Positions 38,682 to 47,384 of a stretch of DNA of 64,000 nt are shown here, in pieces. The DNA is taken from assembly GCF_017792025.1 (NCBI RefSeq), contig NZ_CP046956.1, positions 1,922,001-1,986,000 of the forward strand, in the 5' to 3' direction. The DNA comes from Sediminibacillus dalangtanensis. GTDB taxonomy: Bacteria > Bacillota > Bacilli > Bacillales > Amphibacillaceae. The stretch's first letter is position 1. Each line of letters begins with the position of its first letter. Under the pieces are notes generated by a model. It had not been told where the DNA came from, did not search any database, and was given only the letters and a program-made list of their open reading frames with translations. The position numbers and the translations under genes are program-made.

Positions 38682-40625
38682 ATGGCTTTTATCGGAGAGA
38701 TCTTCGAACTGCATCATCTAGTGTTCTTAGCTGCAGGTTTGTTGACCGGTATCATTGTTGGAGCATTGCCAGGACTGACGCCGACGATGGGTGTCGCACT
38801 CACCATTCCCTTCACTTTTACACTGGGTCCAACAGAAGGATTAATTTTATTAGGAGGGATTTACTGCGGAAGTGTTTTTGGGGGGTCCATTCCCGCAATC
38901 CTGTTTAATGTTCCTGGAGCACCTGCTTCTGTGGCGACTACTTTTGATGGATATCCCATGGCACAAAAAGGACAAGGACGAAGAGCTCTTGAATTGACAA
39001 CGATTGCTTCGGTGATCGGCGGATTGTTCGGAATGATTTTGCTTGTCTTCTTTGCCCCGGTTTTTGCGGATATTTCGTTACAGTTTGGTCCTGCTCAAAC
39101 CTTTTGGGTTGCTGTATTCGGAATTACTGCGATTGCTGCCATATCAGAAGGAACAGTCACAAAGAATTTAATTGGCGGTTGTATTGGAATCGGTCTTGCG
39201 TTCGTTGGTATCCATACGGTAACCGGTGTTCCTAGATTCACTTTTGGGATAGACAGTTTTGTTGGGGGGTTTCATATTGTCGCTGTGTTAATTGGGTTAT
39301 TTGCATTTCCCCAGGCATTCCGCTTGATAGAGATACTGTCTTTACCTGACAAACGAACCATATCAGCCTTGCAGATAAAAGGTTCAACTATCCGGCAGTC
39401 TTTCAAGGACGTGGTACTCCACCCGAAGTCCGTTCTGATCGGCAGTGGGTTGGGATCGTTTATCGGTATGATTCCAGGTGCGGGCGGAAACATCGCCAGC
39501 ATTCTGGCTTATAATGAAGTGAAACGATTTTCAAAGAATAAAAGTGGATTCGGCAAAGGTGAAAAAAGGGGAATCATCGCATCTGAAAGCGCAAACAATG
39601 CCATGGTGGGCGGTTCCTTGATTCCTTTGCTCACGTTAGGTATTCCTGGTTCGCCGACAGCAGCCATTTTTCTCGGGGGTCTGCTGATTCATGGGATTTG
39701 GCCGGGAAGAAGTTTGTTTGTGGACCATGCAGACGTTGCTTATACCTTTTTGTTCAGTATGGTTGCAGCTCAGGTTTTGCTATTATTTCTCGGTTTGGCA
39801 TTGATTAAGTATATGACCAAGCTTTCCTTGATTCCCTCTTTTTTAATGGCACCTGTTATTTTGTCATTTTCTATTATCGGCTCCTATACGACACAGAACA
39901 GTGTATTTGATGTGTACACTGCTGTAGTCATTGGTAGTGTGATGTTTTTTCTGCATAAATTCCAATTCTCTGCGGCCCCGATTGCACTTGGATTTATACT
40001 AGGCAGCATTGCGGAAGAAGGTCTACTTACCGGTATTCAAGTAGGCAATGCAGAAGGAGGAGCTTGGCACTATTTCTTTTCAGGGCCTTTGAATCTCACA
40101 CTTGTTCTGCTAATTGCCGGAACCATTGCCACAGCCATCTATCAAGGAATAAGCAACTACCGAAAAAAGGAAAGACCCGATGAAAAGGCTGGCACCGTGC
40201 GTCAGTTTCCATATCGAATCCCCTGGATTTCGGCAGCCGTTATTTGTTTGCTAATGGTCGGCTTGTTGAACGGTCTACAATTTGAGCTTCGGGTCATGCC
40301 GCAGATCACGTTGATCATTCTATCACTCCTTGCCTTGCTAGAATCAGTTAAAAGGAATAAAATAACGGCTGTCGGATCAGACATCATGCCAAAGAAAATG
40401 CTGCCGCTTATGCTGCTTGTTCTGTTCATCCTTTTGTCCGTCCAGATGATCGGGTTTTATTTTCAGGTGCTTTTCCTTATGTTGCTTATCCCCGGATATG
40501 CGATAAAAAAAGGTTGGCACACTTTTCCCTATAAGCATTTGCTCGCAGTTACGGTGATTTTTACGGGCATTCTTTACCTCATCTTTTCGTTGATTTTTCA
40601 AGTTCCTCTTCCTGTTCTAGGCTGA
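38682..40625 (+). CDS. tctA: Tripartite tricarboxylate transporter permease, TctA-TctB fusion
   Basis: 647 residues, all membrane. Residues 1 to about 500 are TctA: GALPGLTPTMGVAL, GGIYCGSVFGGSIPAIL with NVPGAPAS, and the second half GMIPGAGGNIASILAYNE and GIPGSPTAAIFLGG. The remainder (about 505-647) has four helices with TctB-like layout. Normally TctB is a separate small protein; no tctB gene is present here, so fusion is the simple reading. The system imports citrate or similar carboxylates with a high-affinity receptor. The receptor gene lies convergently 12 bases away. Confidence 0.88.
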   Translation: MAFIGEIFELHHLVFLAAGLLTGIIVGALPGLTPTMGVALTIPFTFTLGPTEGLILLGGIYCGSVFGGSIPAILFNVPGAPASVATTFDGYPMAQKGQGRRALELTTIASVIGGLFGMILLVFFAPVFADISLQFGPAQTFWVAVFGITAIAAISEGTVTKNLIGGCIGIGLAFVGIHTVTGVPRFTFGIDSFVGGFHIVAVLIGLFAFPQAFRLIEILSLPDKRTISALQIKGSTIRQSFKDVVLHPKSVLIGSGLGSFIGMIPGAGGNIASILAYNEVKRFSKNKSGFGKGEKRGIIASESANNAMVGGSLIPLLTLGIPGSPTAAIFLGGLLIHGIWPGRSLFVDHADVAYTFLFSMVAAQVLLLFLGLALIKYMTKLSLIPSFLMAPVILSFSIIGSYTTQNSVFDVYTAVVIGSVMFFLHKFQFSAAPIALGFILGSIAEEGLLTGIQVGNAEGGAWHYFFSGPLNLTLVLLIAGTIATAIYQGISNYRKKERPDEKAGTVRQFPYRIPWISAAVICLLMVGLLNGLQFELRVMPQITLIILSLLALLESVKRNKITAVGSDIMPKKMLPLMLLVLFILLSVQMIGFYFQVLFLMLLIPGYAIKKGWHTFPYKHLLAVTVIFTGILYLIFSLIFQVPLPVLG

Positions 40626-40637
40626 GTAACAGAGCAG

Positions 40638-41603
40638 TCAGTTGACAACATGTATAGATTCCAATAGTTCTTTATAATCCTTGGATCGCTGTTCTATTTC
40701 TTTTTTTATCTTTTGCCGGTCCATTATCAACATGTCGGCACCGGCTTTTTCCATTTCTTCTAAAAAGTCTTGATCCTCCAATAGTTCCAGAAATGCCTTT
40801 TCCAATTTTTCGATAATTTCTTCCGGAGTACCTTCTCTTGCCGCAATACCTCGATCCGTACTCATGATTATTTGCGGAAATCCGAGTTCTTTAAAGGTGG
40901 GTATATCAGGTGCAAAGGGGTGCCTTTTCTCCGAAGCGATCGCAAGTGGTCTAACTTCACTGCCCAGTCGGTATATATCAGATAGATTTCCTGCGAGCAC
41001 GTCTGTGTGCCCACCAAGCAGAGAAGAGATCGCTTCGGAAGAACCTTTAAATGGAACATCCTCTACCTCAATTTTAGCAGCGTTTTCCAGTAGCAGAATA
41101 GCGAGATGCTGACCCACGAATCTTCCCGCATTGCCGATTGTCATGGTACCTGGTGACTGTTTTGCGTCCCTTATTAAATCATCGAGCGTGTTGATCTGGC
41201 TGTCACTGCGTACGGCAAAGACGGTAGGGTCGCCGCCCCAGTTAACGATCGGTTCGAAGGTATCCAGGTTATAGGATGTATCTCCTACCATAGGCTGAGT
41301 GATGATGTGAGGGAGATTGTATGCAGCGAGGATATACCCATCAGGCTTAACCGAGGAAAAATAATTCCAACCAACTTGGCCTCCGCCACCAGGTTTGTTG
41401 ACAATCACCATTTCCTGCCCCAGGTATTTCTTTGCATACTTGGCTATTATTCTTGCCTGCGTGTCAGTAGCGGCTCCAGGTGAATAGGCGACAACCATCT
41501 GAATGCTCTTGTCTGGGTACTTATCAGCACTGCTTTTACTTGTGCACCCTGCAAGAAAAAAGAGACAAATACAGAAGATGAATAACCGGTAGATGATTTT
41601 CAT
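40638..41603 (-). CDS. tctC: Tripartite tricarboxylate transporter receptor, lipoprotein TctC
   Basis: 321 residues. Lipobox FLAGC gives a lipid anchor at Cys about 21. The TctC fold shows in YPDKSIQMVVAYSPGAATDT, NKPGGGGQVGW, GNAGRFVGQHLAI and SEKRHPFAPDIPTFKELGFP. It binds a carboxylate outside the cell and delivers it to TctAB. Start ATG 41603 has AAAGGAG upstream; longer frames lack a signal peptide. Transcribed towards the permease gene, not with it, an unusual layout. Ligand unknown. Confidence 0.9.
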   Translation of the reverse strand: MKIIYRLFIFCICLFFLAGCTSKSSADKYPDKSIQMVVAYSPGAATDTQARIIAKYAKKYLGQEMVIVNKPGGGGQVGWNYFSSVKPDGYILAAYNLPHIITQPMVGDTSYNLDTFEPIVNWGGDPTVFAVRSDSQINTLDDLIRDAKQSPGTMTIGNAGRFVGQHLAILLLENAAKIEVEDVPFKGSSEAISSLLGGHTDVLAGNLSDIYRLGSEVRPLAIASEKRHPFAPDIPTFKELGFPQIIMSTDRGIAAREGTPEEIIEKLEKAFLELLEDQDFLEEMEKAGADMLIMDRQKIKKEIEQRSKDYKELLESIHVVN

Positions 41604-41841
41604 ACCGAACGCTCCTTTCTTCTTCAAGAAAGCATATGCACGGCAAAAAAAGTTTAAAAATTGTCCCATCAGATAAACTCGGGCTTTTATTTTTGGCTCC
41701 TGACGCGGCAAGGCCATTAACTCAACGGACACCGGGACACCAATTATAAGGAAGCATTACGTTTTCGCACTTCAGTTGTAGAGGATGCGAGAAGCCTTGC
41801 TAAGACTGATAGCAATGTTTGTATGTGGTCTCTAAAACGAC

Positions 41842-41876
41842 AACCAGAAGAAAAAGGTTACTTTTTCCTTCTGGTT
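41842..41876 (-). terminator. Hairpin overlapping the stop codon of the YitT-like gene
   Basis: AACCAGAAG and CTTCTGGTT arms with A/T-rich inner stem. It starts inside the last codons of the - strand gene; probably its terminator. Confidence 0.6.
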
Positions 41877-42475
41877 GACAATAAACCCGGCAGAAAAGAA
41901 AACCTTGTAGTAAATAGGAGATCCACCATTTTAGTGGATACCCATTGGCAAATGATCGCTTGGATGACGATTCGCCAGTCGATGATCGATGCGGTCAATA
42001 AAAATACAGAGCCATTAAGAAACAACAGGGGTTTGCCAGGAGGGATGTTCCGGTATTTTGCGGTGATCAGGGCAATGACGCCCATTCCGCCATTGGAAAC
42101 ACCTTGTTTTAATAGGATTCCGATCCCGAAACCGAGGATCAGGGACCCGAGCAAAAGGTCGAGCCATGCGTTCCCGGCATGCAAAAATAGGGGATTATCA
42201 AAAAATTGGACTGCCAGCGAGGTGACTGTGATGGCATACATTGTTCCGAGCGCGCTTGCATTTCCGAGCCAGTGAATTGCCGCGGCCAACAAAGAGAAAT
42301 TGACAATCCATAATGCGACGCTGATAGGCAATCCGAACCAATAGTTAAACAAAACAGCTATCCCGCCAGCTCCTCCCGATGGAATAAAATGAGGAAATAA
42401 AAACACGGACATCGCATAGCCTTGGATAATAGCTCCCAGTGTTACCAAACCGAGTATCGCACCTTTATGCGCCAT
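41858..42475 (-). CDS. YitT-family membrane protein without the C-terminal soluble domain
   Basis: 205 residues with about five to six membrane helices; FIPSGGAGGIAVLFNYWFG and GIGILLKQGVSNGGMGVIA are the two family repeats (GGxxGIA type). Full-length YitT proteins (about 280-290 residues) end in a DUF2179 domain; here the gene stops at LLSTRRKK, so that domain is absent. Function unknown in the family. Weak AAGGAAAA upstream of the ATG. Confidence 0.75.
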   Translation of the reverse strand: MAHKGAILGLVTLGAIIQGYAMSVFLFPHFIPSGGAGGIAVLFNYWFGLPISVALWIVNFSLLAAAIHWLGNASALGTMYAITVTSLAVQFFDNPLFLHAGNAWLDLLLGSLILGFGIGILLKQGVSNGGMGVIALITAKYRNIPPGKPLLFLNGSVFLLTASIIDWRIVIQAIICQWVSTKMVDLLFTTRFSFLPGLLSTRRKK

Positions 42476-42640
42476 GATTGCTGTTTTCCTTCCGAGCTTG
42501 TAGGAGATTTGTTTGTTCCTTCATCCAAATAATCCACACATTCATTGCCGGGCTCCTCAATTCTTTTTATAAGGCTTGTCAACCTCATTCTATTTTCTTG
42601 TTGCTTGTTTTATGTTTAGAAGTAGTGAAAACAGAACTAG

Positions 42641-42665
42641 ACTCAGGGACAAAAGCATGATCAAA
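42641..42665. repeat. Solo end of the long intergenic repeat
   Basis: ACTCAGGGACAAAAGCATGA then TCAAA matches the left end of the repeat at 1957 (GGGACAAAAGCAT and GATCAAA) but nothing else of the element follows. Confidence 0.5.
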
Positions 42666-42675
42666 GAGGAAAACA

Positions 42676-42702
42676 AAGCGGCCTGCATCTCGCAGCCCGC
42701 TT
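42676..42702 (-). terminator. Terminator of the coiled-coil protein gene
   Basis: AAGCGG and CCGCTT arms with CTGC/GCAG inside; T-rich on the - strand after the stem. Confidence 0.65.
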
Positions 42703-42727
42703 GCTTGTAGAAAGTACCGAACAGATT

Positions 42728-43048
42728 TTAATTACGTGAGGGAGTTTGTGTTTGGTCACTGTTTGTGGAAAACATTTCCTTATACATACCCGGTATTTCC
42801 TTGAAGGTTTGAATGGTTTCCTGTATATCGCTTTTCGATTTTTGAATGTAATGTTGAATGGACGATTGTTTTTCCGACAAAACGGACGATTGCTGCTTCA
42901 TTTCATTCATTTCTTGCTGGAGAGGAGCCATTGTTTGACTCATCCTATTTAACTCAGATTGAATCCCTTTTCTGGCCCGGTTTCCCATTACAGCGCCTAT
43001 AACCAAGGCAATCAGGACGATAGCCAGGCAGATAAATGCAATTACCAA
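42728..43048 (-). CDS. Membrane-anchored coiled-coil protein (YoxC-like)
   Basis: 106 residues: one N-terminal membrane helix (VIAFICLAIVLIALVIGAVM) followed by a long charged, Gln-rich coiled coil (about 30-90). AAAGGAG abuts the upstream TTG at 43057, so TTG 43048 (9 bases spacing) is chosen. It resembles DUF948/YoxC proteins; in B. subtilis yoxC lies near rtp, which fits the region, but the match is one of architecture only. Confidence 0.6.
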   Translation of the reverse strand: MVIAFICLAIVLIALVIGAVMGNRARKGIQSELNRMSQTMAPLQQEMNEMKQQSSVLSEKQSSIQHYIQKSKSDIQETIQTFKEIPGMYKEMFSTNSDQTQTPSRN

Positions 43049-43171
43049 TTGAATCAACTCCTTTGTGTTTTATCTACCCGGACAGGCCTCTTGTAAATCC
43101 TTTTTGTCCTGATTAAACAGGCGGGATGAAAACCATACTAACCACAAAACAATCGAAGTGGAGGCACGATG

Positions 43172-44137
43172 ATGACTATTTTCCGGCTTGGTTACGTAGC
43201 CATGAGTAAACAGGTGACAAACAGTTCTCCTTCTCAGACAATGACATTCAAAACCTTCAGCCAGCTGCACGACCGGGAAGCGGCAAAGCGGAAACTCGAG
43301 CGGATTGCAAGAAGCAACATCCATAACTGCCTGCGGCTTCTCAAACATAATAAAGCGCTTGATATTTCTTTTTTCCGGTTAAGCTCTCGGTTAATCCCTC
43401 TTGCCACCCACCAGGAATTGTCAGATTGGCGCTATTACGAGGCTTTAGAAGAAGACCTTCAGCAACTCGGTGCGTATGCCCTTGCAAATAAAATGCGAAT
43501 TGATTTTCACCCTGATCATTTTGTGGTTCTCAATTCCCCTAAGGAAGAAATATTGAAAGTTTCGGTCAAAACATTGAGATACCATCATCGATTGTTATCG
43601 GCGATGAAGATTCCAGTAAAACACCGTTGTGTTCTTCATACCGGAGGCCTGTATGGCGATAAAGAAAAAGCACTTGAAAAGTTTATTGATAACTGGAGCA
43701 GGATGAACGAAGAATTGCAGCAGATGATTATGCTTGAGAATGATGATAAGACATTTACCCTTAAAGATGTTCTGTATCTTTCTGAAAAACTTGGAGTTCC
43801 TACTGTATTTGACCTGCACCATCACTTAGCCAATCATATAGAAGCGGACTGGTTTTCCGATTGGCCAAGGATATTGGAGACATGGAGAACGTCTGAGTTG
43901 CCGGTGAAAATTCATCTTTCCAGTCCAAAAAATGAAAAGAATTTTCGCCACCACGCCGATTATGTGGATGCAAATATGGTTGTCGAGTTTGCACGTAAAG
44001 TAAGTGGAACGACTGGACAAATCGACTGTATGCTTGAAGCTAAACAAAAGGATAATGCCCTCATCCAGCTCGTTAAAGACTTAAAAGAATTTCCTCAAAT
44101 AAATTGGATAAATAAGAGCACTTTTATTCTGAAGTGA
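43172..44137 (+). CDS. uvsE: UV damage DNA endonuclease
   Basis: 321 residues (one more if ATG 43169 is used). TIM-barrel UVDE family: RLGYVAMS at the N-terminus, the metal-binding strings HPDHFVVL, LHTGGLYGDKEKAL, MLENDDKTFTL, FDLHHHLANH and KIHLSSPK. It nicks DNA 5' to UV photoproducts. GGAGG lies 7 bases before ATG 43172. Monocistronic or with the small gene downstream. Confidence 0.93.
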   Translation: MTIFRLGYVAMSKQVTNSSPSQTMTFKTFSQLHDREAAKRKLERIARSNIHNCLRLLKHNKALDISFFRLSSRLIPLATHQELSDWRYYEALEEDLQQLGAYALANKMRIDFHPDHFVVLNSPKEEILKVSVKTLRYHHRLLSAMKIPVKHRCVLHTGGLYGDKEKALEKFIDNWSRMNEELQQMIMLENDDKTFTLKDVLYLSEKLGVPTVFDLHHHLANHIEADWFSDWPRILETWRTSELPVKIHLSSPKNEKNFRHHADYVDANMVVEFARKVSGTTGQIDCMLEAKQKDNALIQLVKDLKEFPQINWINKSTFILK

Positions 44138-44222
44138 ACTTATATATTTTCTTCTTCTTCTGTTTTTTTTATACTGTTAAAGAAAGAGATAGGAATCAAA
44201 CGTACAAAGGAGTAGAGGAAAT

Positions 44223-44390
44223 ATGGTATATGTAAAAATGAATGTGCAGACCGCTTTCCATGGAGAGTTGTTCCGCGCGGGAAAAACCTATGAAGTAGAT
44301 GAGAACACGGCAGAACGCTGGCAATCCAGCAACATTGCTGAAATAATAACGCAGAATCAAGAAACAGATGAAAGCGAAATGAATGATTGA
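44223..44390 (+). CDS. Small protein of unknown function
   Basis: 55 residues (MVYVKMNVQTAFHGE at the start, GKTYEVDENTAERW in the middle), acidic tail. AAAGGAG lies about 8-12 bases before the ATG. The G-xx-YEVDE-TA-RW pattern resembles short beta-rich proteins often found in phage gene sets, but there are no phage genes nearby. Its TGA stop is part of the -35 box (TTGACA) of the proBA promoter. Confidence 0.6.
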   Translation: MVYVKMNVQTAFHGELFRAGKTYEVDENTAERWQSSNIAEIITQNQETDESEMND

Positions 44391-44415
44391 CAATTCTGAT
44401 ATTTTATCTGATAAT
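44387..44415 (+). promoter_or_regulatory. proBA promoter
   Basis: -35 TTGACA (44387-44392, all six consensus), 17-bp spacer, -10 GATAAT (44410-44415). It overlaps the stop codon of the upstream small gene. Confidence 0.8.
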
Positions 44416-44424
44416 GATACAAAT

Positions 44425-44622
44425 ATGAAAAAAGCAAGGAAAAAGACCAGTAGGTTGATCTTCCGTGGAAAGAGAAAAGAAACCACCGGCTGAAAGTTTC
44501 TTACACATCGAGCCAACCGAACCTATCTTTTGAGCTGTCGGACAATGGACCGTTTTCCTCGTTACGGAAGAAAGAGGGCATACCGTACGTGTATGTCAAC
44601 AAAGGTGGTACCGCGGAAACAT
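44425..44622 (+). ncRNA. T-box riboswitch, proline
   Basis: T-box sequence AAGGTGGTACCGCG at 44602-44615 is canonical. Stem I begins near 44436 (GACCAGTAGG, AGTA-type motif). The specifier is probably CCT (44522-44524) in GAACCTATC, a proline codon, which suits proBA downstream. Uncharged tRNA-Pro should stabilise the antiterminator. Confidence 0.9.
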
Positions 44623-44675
44623 ACCCACTTCGTCCTTTGCATGGAATCCCATGCAGGATGAAGTGGGTTTTGTAT
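44623..44675 (+). terminator. T-box terminator
   Basis: CCCACTTCGTCC and GGATGAAGTGGG arms with GCATGG/CCATGC inside, then TTTTG. Its left side competes with the antiterminator. Confidence 0.88.
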
Positions 44676-44891
44676 TGGTCAAATAAAGGGGGAGTCCCAG
44701 GCAAGGCGTAAGCACCTAACCTTCCGAAGGCGTGATGTCTTAAAGCCGCAAGATCTGATATGGATTGGAAGTTCGTCTCTTGACCATACAAACAGAGGAA
44801 AGCTATCAAGCATGCAACAAAAACAAAACTGCAACGGAACAAGGATAGCGAACTGTATGGATAAACGCTCCCAGGTAGGAGGAAAAGAGGT
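44676..44891 (+). other. Long spacer between the T-box terminator and proB, with a 27-codon upstream ORF
   Basis: About 215 bases, longer than I would expect. An ORF at 44812-44895 (ATG with GAGGAAAG upstream; MQQKQNCNGTRIAN) ends in a TGA that overlaps the TTG start of proB, so the two could be translationally coupled. CCTTCCGAAGG forms a small hairpin near 44719. Confidence 0.35.
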
Positions 44892-46010
44892 TTGAAAAAG
44901 AGATTCATTGTTAAGGTAGGAAGTAGTTCGCTTGCCAAAACAAACGGCGGTTTGAGTAAAAAAAAGCTGATCAAACATGTAGCTGCAATTTCTCGGTTAG
45001 CTCGAAACGGACATCAAGTCATTTTGATTTCTTCCGGAGCCGTGGCTGCCGGTTTCCGTTCACTAGGATATGAAACAAGGCCGGAAACCATCAAGGGAAA
45101 ACAGGCCGCTGCTGCTGTCGGACAAGGGAAATTACTTCATGCTTACGAAGAAGCTTTTGATCGGTATGACATTGTAACAGCGCAGTTGTTACTAACAAGT
45201 AACGTATTTTCAGATATAAATCAGTATTCTAATGTCTTTCATACCCTTGAAGAATTGTTGAAACGTTCAGTGATTCCGATTATAAACGAGAACGATTCAG
45301 TGGCTGTAGACGAACTTACCTTCGGTGATAACGATATGCTCGCTGCGCTAGTAAGTGGTTTGTTGAATGCCGACCTTTTAGTGCTGTTCACAGATATGGA
45401 CGGTATCTATACAGCAGACCCGTCTTGCCATCCTGATGCTGAAAAAATTTCTTATATATCGAAAATAACAGAGTCTCTTTTAGAGGGAATTGATCATTCT
45501 TCTGGATCCAAATGGGGGACAGGAGGAATCAATTCAAAATTACTAGCTGCAAAGACTGCCCTCGATCTCGGAGTGCCAGTCTTTATCGGACAAAATACCG
45601 GGGAAGAGGTACTGGAAAAAATTGTAACCGGCGAAGGAGAGGGAACATATATTGGAAAAGAAGGATTGGTCAGCTGGAGAAAGCCTAAACAATGGATTGC
45701 ATATCATTCCAATATATCGGGACAGATAACGATCGATAAAGGGGCCGAACAGGCGATCGTTCATGGCCGTAAAAGCTTGCTTCCTGCAGGAGTCATCGAT
45801 ATATCAGGAGATTTCTCTCCAGGCAATGTGATTGAAATACTCAATCAGGACCGACTCGTTATTGGGAAGGGGCAAGTCAATTACTCTTTCTCCTCCCTTT
45901 GCAAAATAGTAGGGATGTCCAGCACGCAAGCCATGGCTGTAACAGGAAGTAAACATCGGGAAGTCGTGCACCGCGACAAAATGGTAATAGAAAAGGGGGA
46001 TTTTGAATGA
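44892..46010 (+). CDS. proB: Glutamate 5-kinase
   Basis: 372 residues: amino acid kinase domain (about 1-260; FIVKVGSSSLAK, ISSGAVAAGF, NENDSVAVDE, FTDMDGIYTADP) and a C-terminal PUA domain (about 280-360). It phosphorylates glutamate, the first step of proline synthesis. Start is TTG 44892 with AGGAGG 9 bases upstream. The T-box indicates control by tRNA-Pro charging, so this is the anabolic set rather than an osmotically induced proHJ set. Confidence 0.95.
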   Translation: MKKRFIVKVGSSSLAKTNGGLSKKKLIKHVAAISRLARNGHQVILISSGAVAAGFRSLGYETRPETIKGKQAAAAVGQGKLLHAYEEAFDRYDIVTAQLLLTSNVFSDINQYSNVFHTLEELLKRSVIPIINENDSVAVDELTFGDNDMLAALVSGLLNADLLVLFTDMDGIYTADPSCHPDAEKISYISKITESLLEGIDHSSGSKWGTGGINSKLLAAKTALDLGVPVFIGQNTGEEVLEKIVTGEGEGTYIGKEGLVSWRKPKQWIAYHSNISGQITIDKGAEQAIVHGRKSLLPAGVIDISGDFSPGNVIEILNQDRLVIGKGQVNYSFSSLCKIVGMSSTQAMAVTGSKHREVVHRDKMVIEKGDFE

Positions 46011-47257
46011 GTGAGCTACTACAAAAAGCATCTCTTGCCAAACAGGCAACTCTACAGCTGTCTACTTCAACAACGAAACAAAAAAATGAGGCATTGCAAA
46101 AAATCGCTGATCAAGTAAAGAAAGACAAGGAATTAATCCTGGAAGCAAACAAAAAGGATTTGGCAGCTGCCCGCAGCAGAAATTTATCCGAATCCATTGC
46201 CGATCGGATTTTGCTGACGAAGGAACGGCTTACGTACATGGCAGACGCCGTTGAAAACCTGATCGATTTAACAAATCCCGTCGGACAATCCATGGCAGAA
46301 TGGGTAAGGCCGAATGGATTGAAAATAAAAAGGATTTCTGTACCGATTGGGGTAGTCGGAATGATTTATGAAGCAAGACCGAATGTTACTTTAGATGCAG
46401 CGTGTTTATGCTTGAAAACTGGAAATGCCATTTTGTTACGCGGCAGTTCTTCGGCTTCTTTTTCCAATCGAGCCATCGTAAAATCAATCCGTTCGGCTCT
46501 GGAAAACACGGAACTTCCTTTGCAATCTGTTCAGCAGCTGGAGGATAAAAGCCGTGAAACTGTCCGTGAAATGCTTCGACTTAACGAGTATCTTGATGTG
46601 TTAATCCCCCGCGGCGGAAGGAAACTAATCGACACAGTCGTCCAAGAGGCTTCTGTACCGGTGATTGAAACAGGGGCAGGGAACTGCCATTTATATATTG
46701 ATGCAACAGCAAATGTAGAAATGGCCGTTTCCATTGCCATAAATGCGAAAACCCAACGGCCATCGGTTTGTAATGCTATCGAAACGATTGTCGTACATAG
46801 AGATTGGGCCAATTCTCATTTGGATCTGTTAATTGATTCCCTGCAGCAAAAGAGTGTGATCATCAAAGGGGATAAGCATGCGTTGGAACGGAGTTCTTTT
46901 GCAATAGAACCAGCAGAAGATGTAGACTGGGCAGAGGAATACCTGGACAATATGGTGGCTTTAAAAATAGTAACAAATATATGGGAAGCCATCGATCATA
47001 TCAATCATTTTAGCTCCAAACACAGCGAAGCCATCATTAGTGAATCTATCCCCAATGTAGAAGCTTTTTTTCAATCTGTCGATGCCGCAGCTCTCTATCA
47101 CAACGCATCGACACGATTCACCGACGGCTTTGAATTCGGATTTGGCGCCGAGATAGGCATAAGCACTCAAAAACTTCATGCCAGGGGACCGATGGGACTA
47201 TCGGCATTGACTTCTTATAAATACCTGATTGAAGGAGACGGGCAAGTTAAATGCTGA
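46007..47257 (+). CDS. proA: Glutamate-5-semialdehyde dehydrogenase
   Basis: 416 residues, aldehyde dehydrogenase superfamily. PIGVVGMIYEARPNVT, LRGSSSASFSNRAI, LIPRGGRKLI and the catalytic Cys in QRPSVCNAIET. It reduces glutamyl-5-phosphate with NADPH. ATGA overlap with proB gives coupling. Confidence 0.96.
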   Translation: MSELLQKASLAKQATLQLSTSTTKQKNEALQKIADQVKKDKELILEANKKDLAAARSRNLSESIADRILLTKERLTYMADAVENLIDLTNPVGQSMAEWVRPNGLKIKRISVPIGVVGMIYEARPNVTLDAACLCLKTGNAILLRGSSSASFSNRAIVKSIRSALENTELPLQSVQQLEDKSRETVREMLRLNEYLDVLIPRGGRKLIDTVVQEASVPVIETGAGNCHLYIDATANVEMAVSIAINAKTQRPSVCNAIETIVVHRDWANSHLDLLIDSLQQKSVIIKGDKHALERSSFAIEPAEDVDWAEEYLDNMVALKIVTNIWEAIDHINHFSSKHSEAIISESIPNVEAFFQSVDAAALYHNASTRFTDGFEFGFGAEIGISTQKLHARGPMGLSALTSYKYLIEGDGQVKC

Positions 47258-47384
47258 AGCTTATCAGAAAATTGGCGTAAATATCTAGTTCTCTGTTGAA
47301 ATAAATGGTATAACTTGCTATAATAAACAGCTGTATAATAATGATTATTAAATGATAATAAATAAAAATTCAGGGAGAGTCTTG

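Noticed and set aside
41604..41732. N-terminal extension of the TctC gene
   Set aside because: It would place 43 residues before the signal peptide; the ATG at 41603 has a good ribosome site and a proper lipobox signal.
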